Below, one piece after another: positions 1 through 5,856 of a stretch of DNA of 6,684 bases; the first letter of the stretch is position 1, and the number at the start of each line of letters is the position of its first letter. The translations under genes and the position numbers were made by a program. Origin of the DNA: Bacteroidales bacterium 45-6 (GTDB taxonomy: Bacteria > Bacteroidota > Bacteroidia > Bacteroidales > Dysgonomonadaceae); NCBI GenBank assembly GCA_001897035.1, contig MKRS01000559.1:1-6684 (forward strand), in the 5' to 3' direction. The notes below the pieces were generated by a model, which was not told the origin of the DNA, did not search any database, and worked only from the letters and a program-made list of their open reading frames with translations.

Positions 1-1201
1 TTTCGTCTGTTGCAAGGAACAATTTCCAAGCTTGGTCGGCGATAGAAGAAGTCAGGTTTTCAATATAGTAGGATCCTGCAGAAGGGTCTGTGGTTCTGTC
101 GAAGTGGCATTCTTCTTTCAATAGCAATTGTTGGTTGCGGGCAATTCTTTCGGCGATGTCGTCCGACTCTTGGTAAGTGACATCGAAAGGAAGAACTGTC
201 AACGAATCCACATTGGCGATCGTGGCCGACATGGCTTCCGTTTGTGTGCGCAACAAATTGACGTGCGCATCGAACACTGTTTTGTTGAAAGTGGTGGTTT
301 CGGCGTGGCTGTTGATTTTGGCAGCTTCTTTGTCAGCGCCGTAAGCGCTCACGATTTCTGCCCACAACCAGCGCGCAGCACGGAATTTGGCAATTTCGAT
401 GAAATAGTTGGTGCCAATGCCGAAGTTGAATTTGATTCGTTTGGCTACGGCAGACGCATCCAAGCCTGCTTCCACCAATGCGGAAAGTATTTCGTTTCCG
501 TCAGCCAATGCATAGCCTAATTCCTGGTAGATGTAGGCTCCTGCATTGCTCAACTTCACGGCGTTCACATTCAGTACCCTGAACTTGGGAAGTGCTTCGG
601 CGGCAGCCAGCACTTCTTGGGCTTGTGCCACCCAACCGGCATTGTCGGCGCCTCTTTTCAGGATCGATTTGAATGGGTCGTAGTTGGCAGAGCCGGAGAT
701 TGAGGATAGGTCAACACCTTTTCCTTTGTAGTAATCAGCCACTAATCCGATCAATTTCGCTGTGTGGCAGTTGCAAGTGGTAAAATTAAGTTCTACGGCT
801 TCGGGAAGAATATTATTCAAAAGTGCGGCGATGTTTTCGGCAGTCACATCGTTAGCTTCGACAATAAATCCTAAAGAGTTGATACCCTTGTTGAGGATGT
901 CAAGCGCTTTGGCATTAGCAGCTTTGACATCTTTCACCACAATGTCCTGGCGTACAAACCAGTCGTTGTCTTTTTTCGTACCCCTCACATAGGGAAATTC
1001 TCCGGGAAGTGCATCTGGAGTTTTGAGTCCTTCAAGATTTTCGCTTCTGTAGAATGGATTCACTTTGAAACCTTCGGTTGTCTTCCAAACCAATTTTTTC
1101 TCAAAGTCGGCGCCTTTCAAGTCGGCAGTAATTTTCGCAACCCAGTCTTCGGTGGAAGTGGCCGGAAAATCCGTGAAAAGCTTCTCTTTTAAATTAGCCA
1201 T
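1..1201 (-). CDS. mutA: Methylmalonyl-CoA mutase small subunit (partial, C-terminus outside window)
   Basis: This is the small (beta) subunit of the heterodimeric adenosylcobalamin-dependent methylmalonyl-CoA mutase. The enzyme interconverts succinyl-CoA and (R)-methylmalonyl-CoA in the cytoplasm, in the succinate-propionate pathway. The frame is open from ATG at 1201 to the left edge, giving 400 residues (starting MANLKEKLFTDFP) of a protein usually somewhat over 600, so roughly the last third is missing. Family landmarks are NYDPF near residues 173-177, FNFGIGTNYF at 258-267 followed by FRAARWLWAEI at 273-283, and RNQQLLLKEE at 355-364 with DPSAGSYYIENLT at 372-384, all in the TIM-barrel mutase domain. 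In characterised enzymes this subunit is structural and the large subunit MutB carries catalysis and B12. MutB is expected just beyond the left edge, which is inference. The start is supported by a promoter about 110 bases upstream and by the conserved N-terminus; no clear Shine-Dalgarno is seen. The alternative, a large subunit, is unlikely because of the small-subunit-like N-terminus. Confidence 0.93.
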   Translation of the reverse strand, partial: MANLKEKLFTDFPATSTEDWVAKITADLKGADFEKKLVWKTTEGFKVNPFYRSENLEGLKTPDALPGEFPYVRGTKKDNDWFVRQDIVVKDVKAANAKALDILNKGINSLGFIVEANDVTAENIAALLNNILPEAVELNFTTCNCHTAKLIGLVADYYKGKGVDLSSISGSANYDPFKSILKRGADNAGWVAQAQEVLAAAEALPKFRVLNVNAVKLSNAGAYIYQELGYALADGNEILSALVEAGLDASAVAKRIKFNFGIGTNYFIEIAKFRAARWLWAEIVSAYGADKEAAKINSHAETTTFNKTVFDAHVNLLRTQTEAMSATIANVDSLTVLPFDVTYQESDDIAERIARNQQLLLKEECHFDRTTDPSAGSYYIENLTSSIADQAWKLFLATDE

Positions 1202-1273
1202 ATTCTCAGTTTATTTATAGGTAATTATGTAAATAGTAAAACTGTTTCAGTATTTAATAAAGCTACGTACAAT

Positions 1274-1312
1274 GCCAACGGAAAGAGGGTTCGGCAACCT
1301 TTCCGAAATGGC
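1274..1312 (-). promoter_or_regulatory. Imperfect inverted repeat / hairpin at the 5' end of the mutA leader
   Basis: Minus-strand arms CGGAAAG and CTTTCCG (1305-1299 and 1285-1279) pair perfectly over 7 bp. Outside them GCCA and TGGC (1312-1309, 1277-1274) pair across a small internal loop, and inside them GTT pairs with AAC. The structure begins almost at the predicted transcription start. It could therefore be an mRNA 5' stabilising hairpin, a regulatory leader or a protein-binding palindrome. It is not recognisable as a cobalamin riboswitch, being far too short. Confidence 0.45.
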
Positions 1313-1315
1313 ACA

Positions 1316-1346
1316 CAAAAGTAACTTATTTTGTTTAGTTGATAAA
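1316..1346 (-). promoter_or_regulatory. Bacteroidota-type promoter of mutA
   Basis: On the minus strand, TACTTTTG (1323 down to 1316) is an exact match to the Bacteroidota -7 consensus TAnnTTTG. TTTA (1346 down to 1343) lies 19 bases upstream and resembles the -33 TTTG element at the usual spacing. Transcription would begin near 1310, giving a leader of about 110 bases before mutA. The promoter lies downstream of the rokA terminator, so mutA appears to be transcribed independently of rokA. It is predicted from consensus only. Confidence 0.6.
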
Positions 1347-1426
1347 GTTTTTTAAGTATTATTTCGTTGAGTGCATGAGGAAGTATGAGGCTTCTCCCGC
1401 CGGATGTTTCTTTTCTGTTAAACAAT

Positions 1427-1464
1427 AAAAAAATCCCGAAGGCTTCAAAAACTTCGGGATTTTT
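1427..1464 (-). terminator. Intrinsic terminator of the ROK kinase gene
   Basis: Arms ATCCCGAAG (1433-1441) and CTTCGGGAT (1452-1460) form a perfect 9-bp stem with a 10-base loop, extendable by four A-T pairs. On the minus strand the stem is followed by seven T residues (complement of 1427-1433). It begins 18 bases after the rokA stop codon, a textbook rho-independent layout. The flanking A/T runs would also allow termination on the plus strand, but no plus-strand gene ends here. Confidence 0.9.
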
Positions 1465-1482
1465 CTGTTGGAACGAGAATCA

Positions 1483-2448
1483 TTATAAGTCTTTCACTTC
1501 CCAGCCAAGTGCGCTTGCGCCAAGAACAGCGGCGTCACTTTCTTTTAATTCGGAATGCAACAGTTTAACTTTGTTGCGGAAAATCGGAAGCAAGTTTTCT
1601 TCCATGCTTTTTCTCACCGGGTCGAATATCAAATTACCGGCCTTTGTTAATCCTCCAAAGAGGATGATGGCTTCGGGGCTTGAAAATGAGATGAAGTCGG
1701 CAAAAGCTTCCCCGAGGATAGATCCAGTTTCTTCAAAAATCTTTTTGGCCAATGCGTCGCCGCTTTGGGCTGCATCAAACACGTCCTTGGAGGTGATTTC
1801 CTTTGGGTCGAGATTTCTCAGCACACTTGCGTCCTTGGTAGTTTCCAAGTATTCGCGGGCAGTGCGTGCAACTCCAGTGGCGGAAGCATACGTTTCGAGG
1901 CAACCATGTTTGCCACAGCCACACAAGCGCCCATTCTGGCGGCGGATAGTGGTGTGGCCGAGTTCTCCGGCAAAGCCGTCGTGACCGTAAACCAATTGTC
2001 CGTTCACCACGATGCCGCTTCCCACACCTGTTCCCAAAGTGATGACGATGAAGTCTTTCATCCCTCGGGCAGCACCGTAAGTCATTTCGCCGATCGCTGC
2101 AGCGTTTGCGTCGTTTGTCAGGGAAGCAGGGATTCCCAAGCGGTCGGTTAGCATTTGAGCCAAGGGGATAACGCCCTTCCATGGCAAGTTTGGTGCAAAT
2201 TCGATGCACCCAGTGAAGAAGTTTCCGTTGGGCGCACCCACACCAACTCCTTTGATGTTGGCTGTCCCACCCACTTTGTCGATTATGATTTGGAGGTTTT
2301 TGACAAGGTCGTCCATGTAAGCGTTCACTTCGGAATGCTTTCCAGTCTTGATTGTTCCTTGTTCAATGATCTGACCTCTTTTGTCAACAACACCAAACAC
2401 AGTATTAGTTCCACCGATATCGATACCTATCGCATAAGGCTTTTCCAT
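1483..2448 (-). CDS. rokA: ROK family sugar kinase (glucokinase/hexokinase, RokA-like)
   Basis: This is a cytoplasmic ATP-dependent hexose kinase of the ROK family, phosphorylating glucose and possibly related sugars such as mannose or N-acetylglucosamine at C6 to feed glycolysis. The protein has 321 residues, normal for the family. The N-terminal phosphate-binding loop DIGGTN is at 10-15. TNDANAAAIGE at 111-121 contains the expected catalytic base D113. LGTGVGSG at 138-145 belongs to the second nucleotide-binding lobe. GELGH at 161-165 (sugar-contacting E and zinc-ligand H165) is followed by CGCGKHGCLE at 176-185, whose C176, C178 and C183 complete the structural zinc site. There is no N-terminal helix-turn-helix, so it is a kinase and not a ROK repressor. 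The sequence strongly resembles the broad-specificity Bacteroides RokA hexokinase; the exact substrate is inferred. It is a single-gene unit with its own -7 box and terminator. The ATG at 2448 follows an AT-rich leader without a Shine-Dalgarno, as is usual in Bacteroidota. Confidence 0.93.
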   Translation of the reverse strand: MEKPYAIGIDIGGTNTVFGVVDKRGQIIEQGTIKTGKHSEVNAYMDDLVKNLQIIIDKVGGTANIKGVGVGAPNGNFFTGCIEFAPNLPWKGVIPLAQMLTDRLGIPASLTNDANAAAIGEMTYGAARGMKDFIVITLGTGVGSGIVVNGQLVYGHDGFAGELGHTTIRRQNGRLCGCGKHGCLETYASATGVARTAREYLETTKDASVLRNLDPKEITSKDVFDAAQSGDALAKKIFEETGSILGEAFADFISFSSPEAIILFGGLTKAGNLIFDPVRKSMEENLLPIFRNKVKLLHSELKESDAAVLGASALGWEVKDL

Positions 2449-2482
2449 AATGATTTATTTAGATTAAAAGATGATTTTGATG

Positions 2483-2490
2483 CAAAGATA
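2483..2490 (-). promoter_or_regulatory. Predicted -7 box of the ROK kinase promoter
   Basis: TATCTTTG on the minus strand is an exact TAnnTTTG match 34 bases upstream of the rokA ATG, giving a leader of roughly 25-30 bases. No good TTTG/TTG element is visible about 20 bases further upstream, so only the -7 half is supported. Confidence 0.5.
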
Positions 2491-2584
2491 AAATTAATAG
2501 TTTCTGCATGTGTTTTTTATGGATCGAAAGAAGAGACTTTTCGTTAAAAAAAAGAAACGGCGATTTTAGATTGGTTGCGAAACG

Positions 2585-2620
2585 AAAAAAAAGAGTATCC
2601 GGTAGATTGGATACCCTTTT
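2585..2620 (-). terminator. Intrinsic terminator of the ferredoxin gene
   Basis: GGATAC (2609-2614) pairs with GTATCC (2595-2600) around an 8-base loop. After one mismatch the stem continues with a G-C and four A-T pairs. On the minus strand the stem runs into eight T residues (complement of 2585-2592). It begins about 24 bases past the ferredoxin stop codon and should separate the ferredoxin transcript from rokA. Confidence 0.85.
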
Positions 2621-2643
2621 CTTTTTCTCTTTCTGCATTTGGA

Positions 2644-2811
2644 TTATGCTGGGCTAATAGCCTCTGTTGGACACACATCTGCACAAGTTCCACAGTCTGT
2701 GCATGTGTCTGGATCAATCACGTAGATTTCTCCTTCAGAGATTGCGCTCACCGGACATTCATCGATGCAAGTGCCACATGCGATGCAGCTATCACTAATT
2801 ACGTATGCCAT
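2644..2811 (-). CDS. Small 2[4Fe-4S] ferredoxin
   Basis: This is a 55-residue bacterial-type (clostridial) ferredoxin, a soluble low-potential electron carrier with two [4Fe-4S] clusters. Two CxxCxxCxxxCP motifs are intact: C9, C12, C15, C19-P20 and C37, C40, C43, C47-P48. Each motif contributes three cysteines to one cluster and the fourth to the other. The whole protein is the two-cluster fold with no extra domain, matching the usual 55-60 residues. It starts MAYVISDSC and ends EAISPA-stop (TAA at 2644-2646). It is monocistronic, with its own promoter and a strong terminator. In anaerobic Bacteroidota such ferredoxins serve enzymes like pyruvate:ferredoxin oxidoreductase and Rnf; the partner cannot be told from this context. 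The motif assignment is certain, the physiological partner unknown. Confidence 0.95.
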   Translation of the reverse strand: MAYVISDSCIACGTCIDECPVSAISEGEIYVIDPDTCTDCGTCADVCPTEAISPA

Positions 2812-2851
2812 GATTTCAATAAATTAAATGGTTACTACTATTATCTGAAGG

Positions 2852-2883
2852 CAAATTTATACAGATTTTCGAATTATTCCAAG
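2852..2883 (-). promoter_or_regulatory. Bacteroidota-type promoter of the ferredoxin gene
   Basis: TAAATTTG (2859 down to 2852) is an exact TAnnTTTG -7 box. CTTG (2883 down to 2880), a one-mismatch TTTG -33 element, lies 20 bases upstream. The -7 box ends 40 bases before the ferredoxin ATG, giving a leader of about 35 bases. Both elements and their spacing fit the family consensus. Confidence 0.6.
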
Positions 2884-2996
2884 GTTATGTCTTATTTATA
2901 AAATCTATGCCTGATTTCCTGTTGGTTGGTTTCTTCTTTTTGTGGGGTTAAATTTCATATAATTAGATGTTTATGTTCTTGTTGTGATTGTTCAGT

Positions 2997-3016
2997 TTGC
3001 AATGTTGGGATTGCAA
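2997..3016. repeat. Perfect 7-bp inverted repeat upstream of porT
   Basis: TTGCAAT and ATTGCAA are exact reverse complements separated by GTTGGG. The left arm overlaps a possible -33 TTTG for porT, and a T-rich run (3017-3030) follows. It could be an operator for a dimeric regulator or a small RNA hairpin. No gene ends just upstream on the plus strand, so a terminator role is unsupported. Confidence 0.4.
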
Positions 3017-3107
3017 TTTTTATTCTTTTTAAATAACCAGGATTCGTTTTTGTGTGTCGAAAGGATGCAATAAGATCCTAAAAATGGCGTTACTTAGAAA
3101 GAGTAAA

Positions 3108-3134
3108 ATGAAAAGTATTGAAGACCATTCGTAA
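3108..3134 (+). other. Nine-codon upstream ORF overlapping the porT start
   Basis: ATG at 3108 opens MKSIEDHS-stop (TAA 3132-3134), out of frame with porT and overlapping its TTG start by 17 bases. Its ATG is placed as one would expect for the real porT start, and loss of one base from the A-run 3111-3114 would fuse it to PorT as MKVLKTIRKHS. It is therefore either a short upstream ORF or the displaced start of porT. Confidence 0.35.
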
Positions 3135-3843
3135 ACATAGCCTTCGGGGTGTCCTTTTTGCTTTTGCCTTCCTGTGTTGGCATCAGCAACTTGCAGGGCA
3201 GGTGCAAAAGGTTCAAAACCAACCTTATGCAGACCAAAAGATGTACCATGTTGGTTTCTCTGTGGGTTTGTGTTCGGAGGACCTGATCCTGAAGCACACG
3301 GGGGCTACCACTCCAAACGGGGAAGTTTGGTTTGCCGAGATTCCCAGCTATTCGATGGGATTCACGGTAGGGTTCATTGCCGACCGCTATCTAAGTCAGT
3401 ACCTTAACTTGAGGGTGTTGCCAACGCTCTATTTTGGCGAAAAAAATTATGTCTTCAAAGAACAAACCTCGTTGAAGGAATATTCCACCACCATCCGCAA
3501 CAATTATCTGAGTCTGCCCATTCTCTTGAAATTCAACGCACAGCGTGTCAATAATTATCGGCCCTTTGTAGTGGGCGGAGCGTATGTGAGTTCGGAACTG
3601 GGTGGCGTGAAGAACCAAGCGGTGAGGCTGAAGGGCTTCGATTACGGTCTTCAACTGGGCGTTGGGTGCAATTTTTATCTTCCCCTTTTCAAGTTCTGCC
3701 CCGAACTTCGTTTTTCCTTCGGCCTTCGCGACCTTATCGACAAGGAAAGAAAAGACTTGACGGATAATGATATGCGTAAATATACCAATGCCTTGGCGAG
3801 CGGCAAATCGCGGATGATAAGCCTTGTGCTCAATTTCGAGTGA
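3118..3843 (+). CDS. porT: PorT/SprT, outer membrane beta-barrel protein of the type IX secretion system
   Basis: PorT (SprT in Flavobacterium) is an outer-membrane-associated protein required for the Bacteroidota type IX secretion system, which exports proteins bearing a conserved C-terminal signal. The 241-residue length is close to that of characterised PorT (about 245). The N-terminus is a signal peptide: basic KTIRKHSLR, hydrophobic GVLFAFAFLCW at 11-21, likely cleavage near LAG-Q28. Family landmarks are YADQKMYHVGFSVG at 37-50, GFTVGFIADRYLSQYLNLR at 81-99 with LPTLYFGEK at 101-109, LSLPILLKF-AQRVNNYRPF at 131-150, and the segment FDYGLQLGVGCNFYLPLFKF at 174-193. These alternate as beta-barrel strands and end in the outer-membrane-type terminus LVLNFE. 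The start is a problem. An in-frame TGA at 3109 leaves TTG 3118 as the only upstream start that keeps the signal peptide, and no ATG occurs in frame before residue 42. The gene converges on the glycosyltransferase with 19 bases between. The family call is based on remembered sequence similarity. Confidence 0.9.
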   Translation: MKTIRKHSLRGVLFAFAFLCWHQQLAGQVQKVQNQPYADQKMYHVGFSVGLCSEDLILKHTGATTPNGEVWFAEIPSYSMGFTVGFIADRYLSQYLNLRVLPTLYFGEKNYVFKEQTSLKEYSTTIRNNYLSLPILLKFNAQRVNNYRPFVVGGAYVSSELGGVKNQAVRLKGFDYGLQLGVGCNFYLPLFKFCPELRFSFGLRDLIDKERKDLTDNDMRKYTNALASGKSRMISLVLNFE

Positions 3844-3862
3844 ATCCGTTGCCTGCGGGAGG

Positions 3863-4885
3863 CTATTTCCAAGTGATATTGTTGAATGTTTTTCGGCCTT
3901 TCAGGTAGAATGAGCCGAGGATCAACCCGCGGTACATCTCGGGGATGTTGTCCAGGGTTGCTTTTTGCTGGTTTTCGATACGCTTCGATTGGTATTCGTG
4001 CATTATTTTCTTGAATTCCCGCCTTGCTTCGAGGATAGCCTGTGCATTTTTCTTTTTTCCGGTCAACCAGAACTGTACGAAGCTCAACATATCCAGCAGC
4101 GTGCGGGTTCGCATCACTGTTTTTAGCTTGCTTTCCGGGAGGTTTTTGTAGAGCATCAGCAGGTTGTTTCGGAAGTTGAGGAATGTTTTCCGGGGGCTTT
4201 CTGCGGACAATGTTCCTCCTCCCACATGATACACGGAAGCACTTGGCAGGCAAACGATGCGATGCCCCCTTGCCCTGAGCCGCCAGCAGAGGTCGATTTC
4301 TTCCTGGTGAGCAAAAAAGCTTCCGTCCAATCCTCCTACGGCCTTATATGCATCCGTTCGAATCATCAGGCAAGCACCTGTTGCCCAGAAGATATCTAAG
4401 GGCTTGTCGTATTGGTCTTTGTCTTTTTCCACTACCGAAAAAATCCTTCCCCGGCAAAAAGGGTAGCCGTATTGGTCGATGAATCCTCCTGCGGCACCCG
4501 CGTATTCGAAGTGCTCTTTGTCCAGCTGCGACAGAATTTTAGGTTGCACCGCTGCCACATCGGGGTTCGCTTCCATATATTCGGTGAGGGTTGCCAGCCA
4601 ATTGTCGGTGACTTCCACGTCGGAATTCAGGAGGACGGTGTACTTCGATTCGATTTCAGCAAGGGCCTTGTTGTAGCCTTCGGCGAATCCCCAGTTCTTG
4701 TCAAAAAGGAGAAGCCTGACATGGGGGTATTTCTCGGAGAGAAAACTCACCGAGTCGTCCGTGGAGGCGTTGTCCGCTACCACAATTTCCAGATCGTCCG
4801 ATTGCGAATAGTGGATCACGGAAGGCAGGAACTTTTCCAGCCATTTTTTTCCGTTCCAGTTTAGGATAACAACAGAGGTTTTCAT
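3863..4885 (-). CDS. Family 2 glycosyltransferase (WbbL/rhamnosyltransferase-like)
   Basis: This is an inverting GT-A glycosyltransferase that moves a sugar from a nucleotide donor onto a glycan or lipid-linked acceptor at the inner face of the cytoplasmic membrane. Its 340 residues are typical of the WbbL-like group. The N-terminal Rossmann strand VVILNWNG is at 5-12, ADNASTD with the donor-binding Asp at 37-43, the GFAEGYN segment at 66-72, and the DxD-type metal site NSDVEV at 87-92. ATGACLMIR at 168-176 and EEIDLCWR at 195-202 supply the acceptor-side acidic residues, followed by VYHVGGGT at 218-225. The C-terminal 100 residues are basic and amphipathic and probably associate with the membrane. 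Donor and acceptor cannot be assigned; O-antigen, A-LPS or another surface glycan are candidates. It lies 76 bases after the acyltransferase gene with no promoter seen between, so it is probably the last gene of that operon. Its ATG is the final ATG of a tandem repeat and overlaps a mini-ORF stop; no Shine-Dalgarno is visible. Confidence 0.9.
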   Translation of the reverse strand: MKTSVVILNWNGKKWLEKFLPSVIHYSQSDDLEIVVADNASTDDSVSFLSEKYPHVRLLLFDKNWGFAEGYNKALAEIESKYTVLLNSDVEVTDNWLATLTEYMEANPDVAAVQPKILSQLDKEHFEYAGAAGGFIDQYGYPFCRGRIFSVVEKDKDQYDKPLDIFWATGACLMIRTDAYKAVGGLDGSFFAHQEEIDLCWRLRARGHRIVCLPSASVYHVGGGTLSAESPRKTFLNFRNNLLMLYKNLPESKLKTVMRTRTLLDMLSFVQFWLTGKKKNAQAILEARREFKKIMHEYQSKRIENQQKATLDNIPEMYRGLILGSFYLKGRKTFNNITWK

Positions 4886-4923
4886 CAGTTAGCAGTCATC
4901 AGTTAGCAGTCATCAGTTAGCAG
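4882..4923. repeat. Perfect 3 x 14-bp tandem repeat spanning the glycosyltransferase start
   Basis: TCATCAGTTAGCAG occurs three times in exact head-to-tail copies (4882-4895, 4896-4909, 4910-4923) and stops abruptly on both sides. Read on the minus strand each unit is CTGCTAACTGATGA. The last unit supplies the ATG (4885-4883) of the glycosyltransferase. A perfect minisatellite of this sort is prone to copy-number change by slippage. There are no spacers, so it is not a CRISPR array. Confidence 0.95.
4885..4913 (-). other. Two chained five-codon mini-ORFs ahead of the glycosyltransferase
   Basis: Within the repeat, ATG at 4913 reads M-T-A-N-stop and its TGA (4901-4899) shares one base with the next ATG (4899-4897). 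That ATG again reads M-T-A-N-stop, and its TGA (4887-4885) shares one base with the glycosyltransferase ATG (4885-4883). The TGATG overlap is a classic layout for translational reinitiation. The arrangement is seen directly in the sequence; whether ribosomes use it is unknown. Confidence 0.5.
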
Positions 4924-4961
4924 TAGGCTCGGCTAAGAAGATTTTCGCAGTTGGTTTTAGT

Positions 4962-5852
4962 CTAATTTTCTCTTTTGTATTTCCAGCGTTTGTGAGTCCA
5001 AAGCCAGTATGCCGGTTCGCGCAGGATGGTTTGCTCTATCTTGCGGATGTAGTTTTCGGTGATGCCCATCTCTTCCTCCGCGCCAGGATTCGTCGATAGC
5101 ATCTCGAAACGGCAGCGGTAATACCCGCGCTTCACTTTTCGGATGTCCATATAGGCTATGTATCCACCTACCTTCCGGGCTATTCGCTCCACGCCAGTGA
5201 ATACCGGGGTGTCCTGGTTGAGAAAATTTGTCCAGTAATGGATGTTGTTGTAGGTGGGGGTTTGGTCGGCCATGAAGCCAATGAGCGACTGCCTTCCTTC
5301 GTGTCTCCACTTCACTATTTCGCGATAAGTGTCACCCTTGGGGATGCCTACCGAGCCGAACCTGCTCCTGATTTTTAGGAATATACGGTCAACGGCCTTG
5401 TTCTTGAGAGGCTTGTAGATTTGGCCCAAGGTCAGATCCTTGCTGAAGCAAAGGGTGAGCGAAGGAACCCATTCCCAGTTTCCATAATGCCCTAAAAAGA
5501 GAAAGCCAGAATTGCCTTTGTCTATTTCGGTTTGCAGCACCTCCGGGTTTTCGAACACGATTCTCTTTTGCGCTTCTTCGTCCGAAATGTGTAAAAGTTT
5601 CACCGTTTCCACGAAATAATCGCAGAAATGGTGATAGAACCTTTTTTCAATGGCAAGAAGTTCACTCTCAGATTTTTCTGGAAAAGAATTTTTTAAATTA
5701 GTCCTTGCCACTTTTTTCCGGTACCCGATCATATAGTACAATAATATGTACATAAAATCCGAAAGGAGGTAAAGCGCCTTGAAGGGCAACAGTGCATGGA
5801 CATACATCCACGAATAGAGAAGCCCATAAAGCAGCTTGTCGGAGAATTTCAT
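4962..5852 (-). CDS. LpxL/HtrB-family lysophospholipid/lipid A acyltransferase
   Basis: This is a membrane-bound acyltransferase of the lipid A late-acyltransferase family (Lip_A_acyltrans), which transfers an acyl chain from acyl-ACP to a hydroxyacyl group of lipid A precursors at the inner membrane. It has 296 residues, normal for the family. A hydrophobic N-terminal anchor spans roughly 8-42. The catalytic HX4E motif is H122-YGNW-E127 within FLFLGHYGNWEW. The substrate-binding segment ADQTP at 195-199, GVERIARK at 220-227 and the C-terminal YWLWTHKRWK at 282-291 are also hallmarks. Bacteroidota usually carry LpxL-like enzymes, but some family members may acylate other lipids, so the exact acceptor is inferred. 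Its ATG lies 18 bases after the mtaB stop, so the two are almost certainly cotranscribed. Together with the downstream glycosyltransferase it points to envelope lipid/glycan synthesis. Confidence 0.9.
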   Translation of the reverse strand: MKFSDKLLYGLLYSWMYVHALLPFKALYLLSDFMYILLYYMIGYRKKVARTNLKNSFPEKSESELLAIEKRFYHHFCDYFVETVKLLHISDEEAQKRIVFENPEVLQTEIDKGNSGFLFLGHYGNWEWVPSLTLCFSKDLTLGQIYKPLKNKAVDRIFLKIRSRFGSVGIPKGDTYREIVKWRHEGRQSLIGFMADQTPTYNNIHYWTNFLNQDTPVFTGVERIARKVGGYIAYMDIRKVKRGYYRCRFEMLSTNPGAEEEMGITENYIRKIEQTILREPAYWLWTHKRWKYKREN

Positions 5853-5856
5853 CTGT

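Larger units (their letters stand above)
2812..3117. other. AT-rich divergent intergenic region between ferredoxin and porT
   Basis: These 306 bases hold the ferredoxin leader and promoter on the left and the porT upstream region on the right. No conserved gene or tRNA-like structure is seen. No full TAnnTTTG box precedes porT. The best candidate is TTTG at 2996-2999 with TATTCTTT 21 bases downstream at 3021, a poor -7 match. A weak hairpin AGGAT/ATCCT (3062-3066, 3075-3079; 8-base loop) lies in the presumed porT leader. Confidence 0.6.

Noticed and set aside
128..520. Plus-strand 130-aa open frame within the mutA region
   Set aside because: It lies antisense inside mutA, whose minus-strand frame shows clear mutase motifs over the whole stretch. 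The plus-strand translation resembles no family.
1202..1310. Cobalamin riboswitch in the mutA leader
   Set aside because: The leader is about 110 bases, mostly AT-rich with one simple hairpin. It lacks the multi-helix core and B12-box-like sequence, and mutase genes are not usual targets of this riboswitch.
1225..1425. Minus-strand 66-aa open frame between rokA and mutA
   Set aside because: It overlaps the rokA terminator region, the mutA promoter and the leader hairpin. Its translation is low-complexity with no recognisable domain, so it is better explained as noncoding leader.
1385..1984. Plus-strand 199-aa open frame antisense to rokA
   Set aside because: It is a shadow of the ROK kinase. 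It crosses the intrinsic terminator, and its composition is that of reverse-strand codons.
3137..3180. Lipoprotein signal for PorT (Cys at residue 20)
   Set aside because: The residue before the cysteine is Leu and no proper lipobox is present. A standard signal peptide cleaved near residue 27 fits better and agrees with a beta-barrel protein.
3851..3863. GCCT/AGGC hairpin between porT and the glycosyltransferase as a terminator
   Set aside because: The stem is only 4 bp, has no T-run on either strand and overlaps the glycosyltransferase stop codon.
3675..4253. Minus-strand 192-aa open frame across the porT 3' end and the glycosyltransferase gene
   Set aside because: It overlaps porT in antisense and the glycosyltransferase in another frame. 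Both of those have strong family motifs; this frame has none and is rich in Arg, Pro and Lys.
4882..4923. Possible CRISPR array
   Set aside because: The three units are directly adjacent with no spacers, and no cas genes are present. It is a minisatellite.
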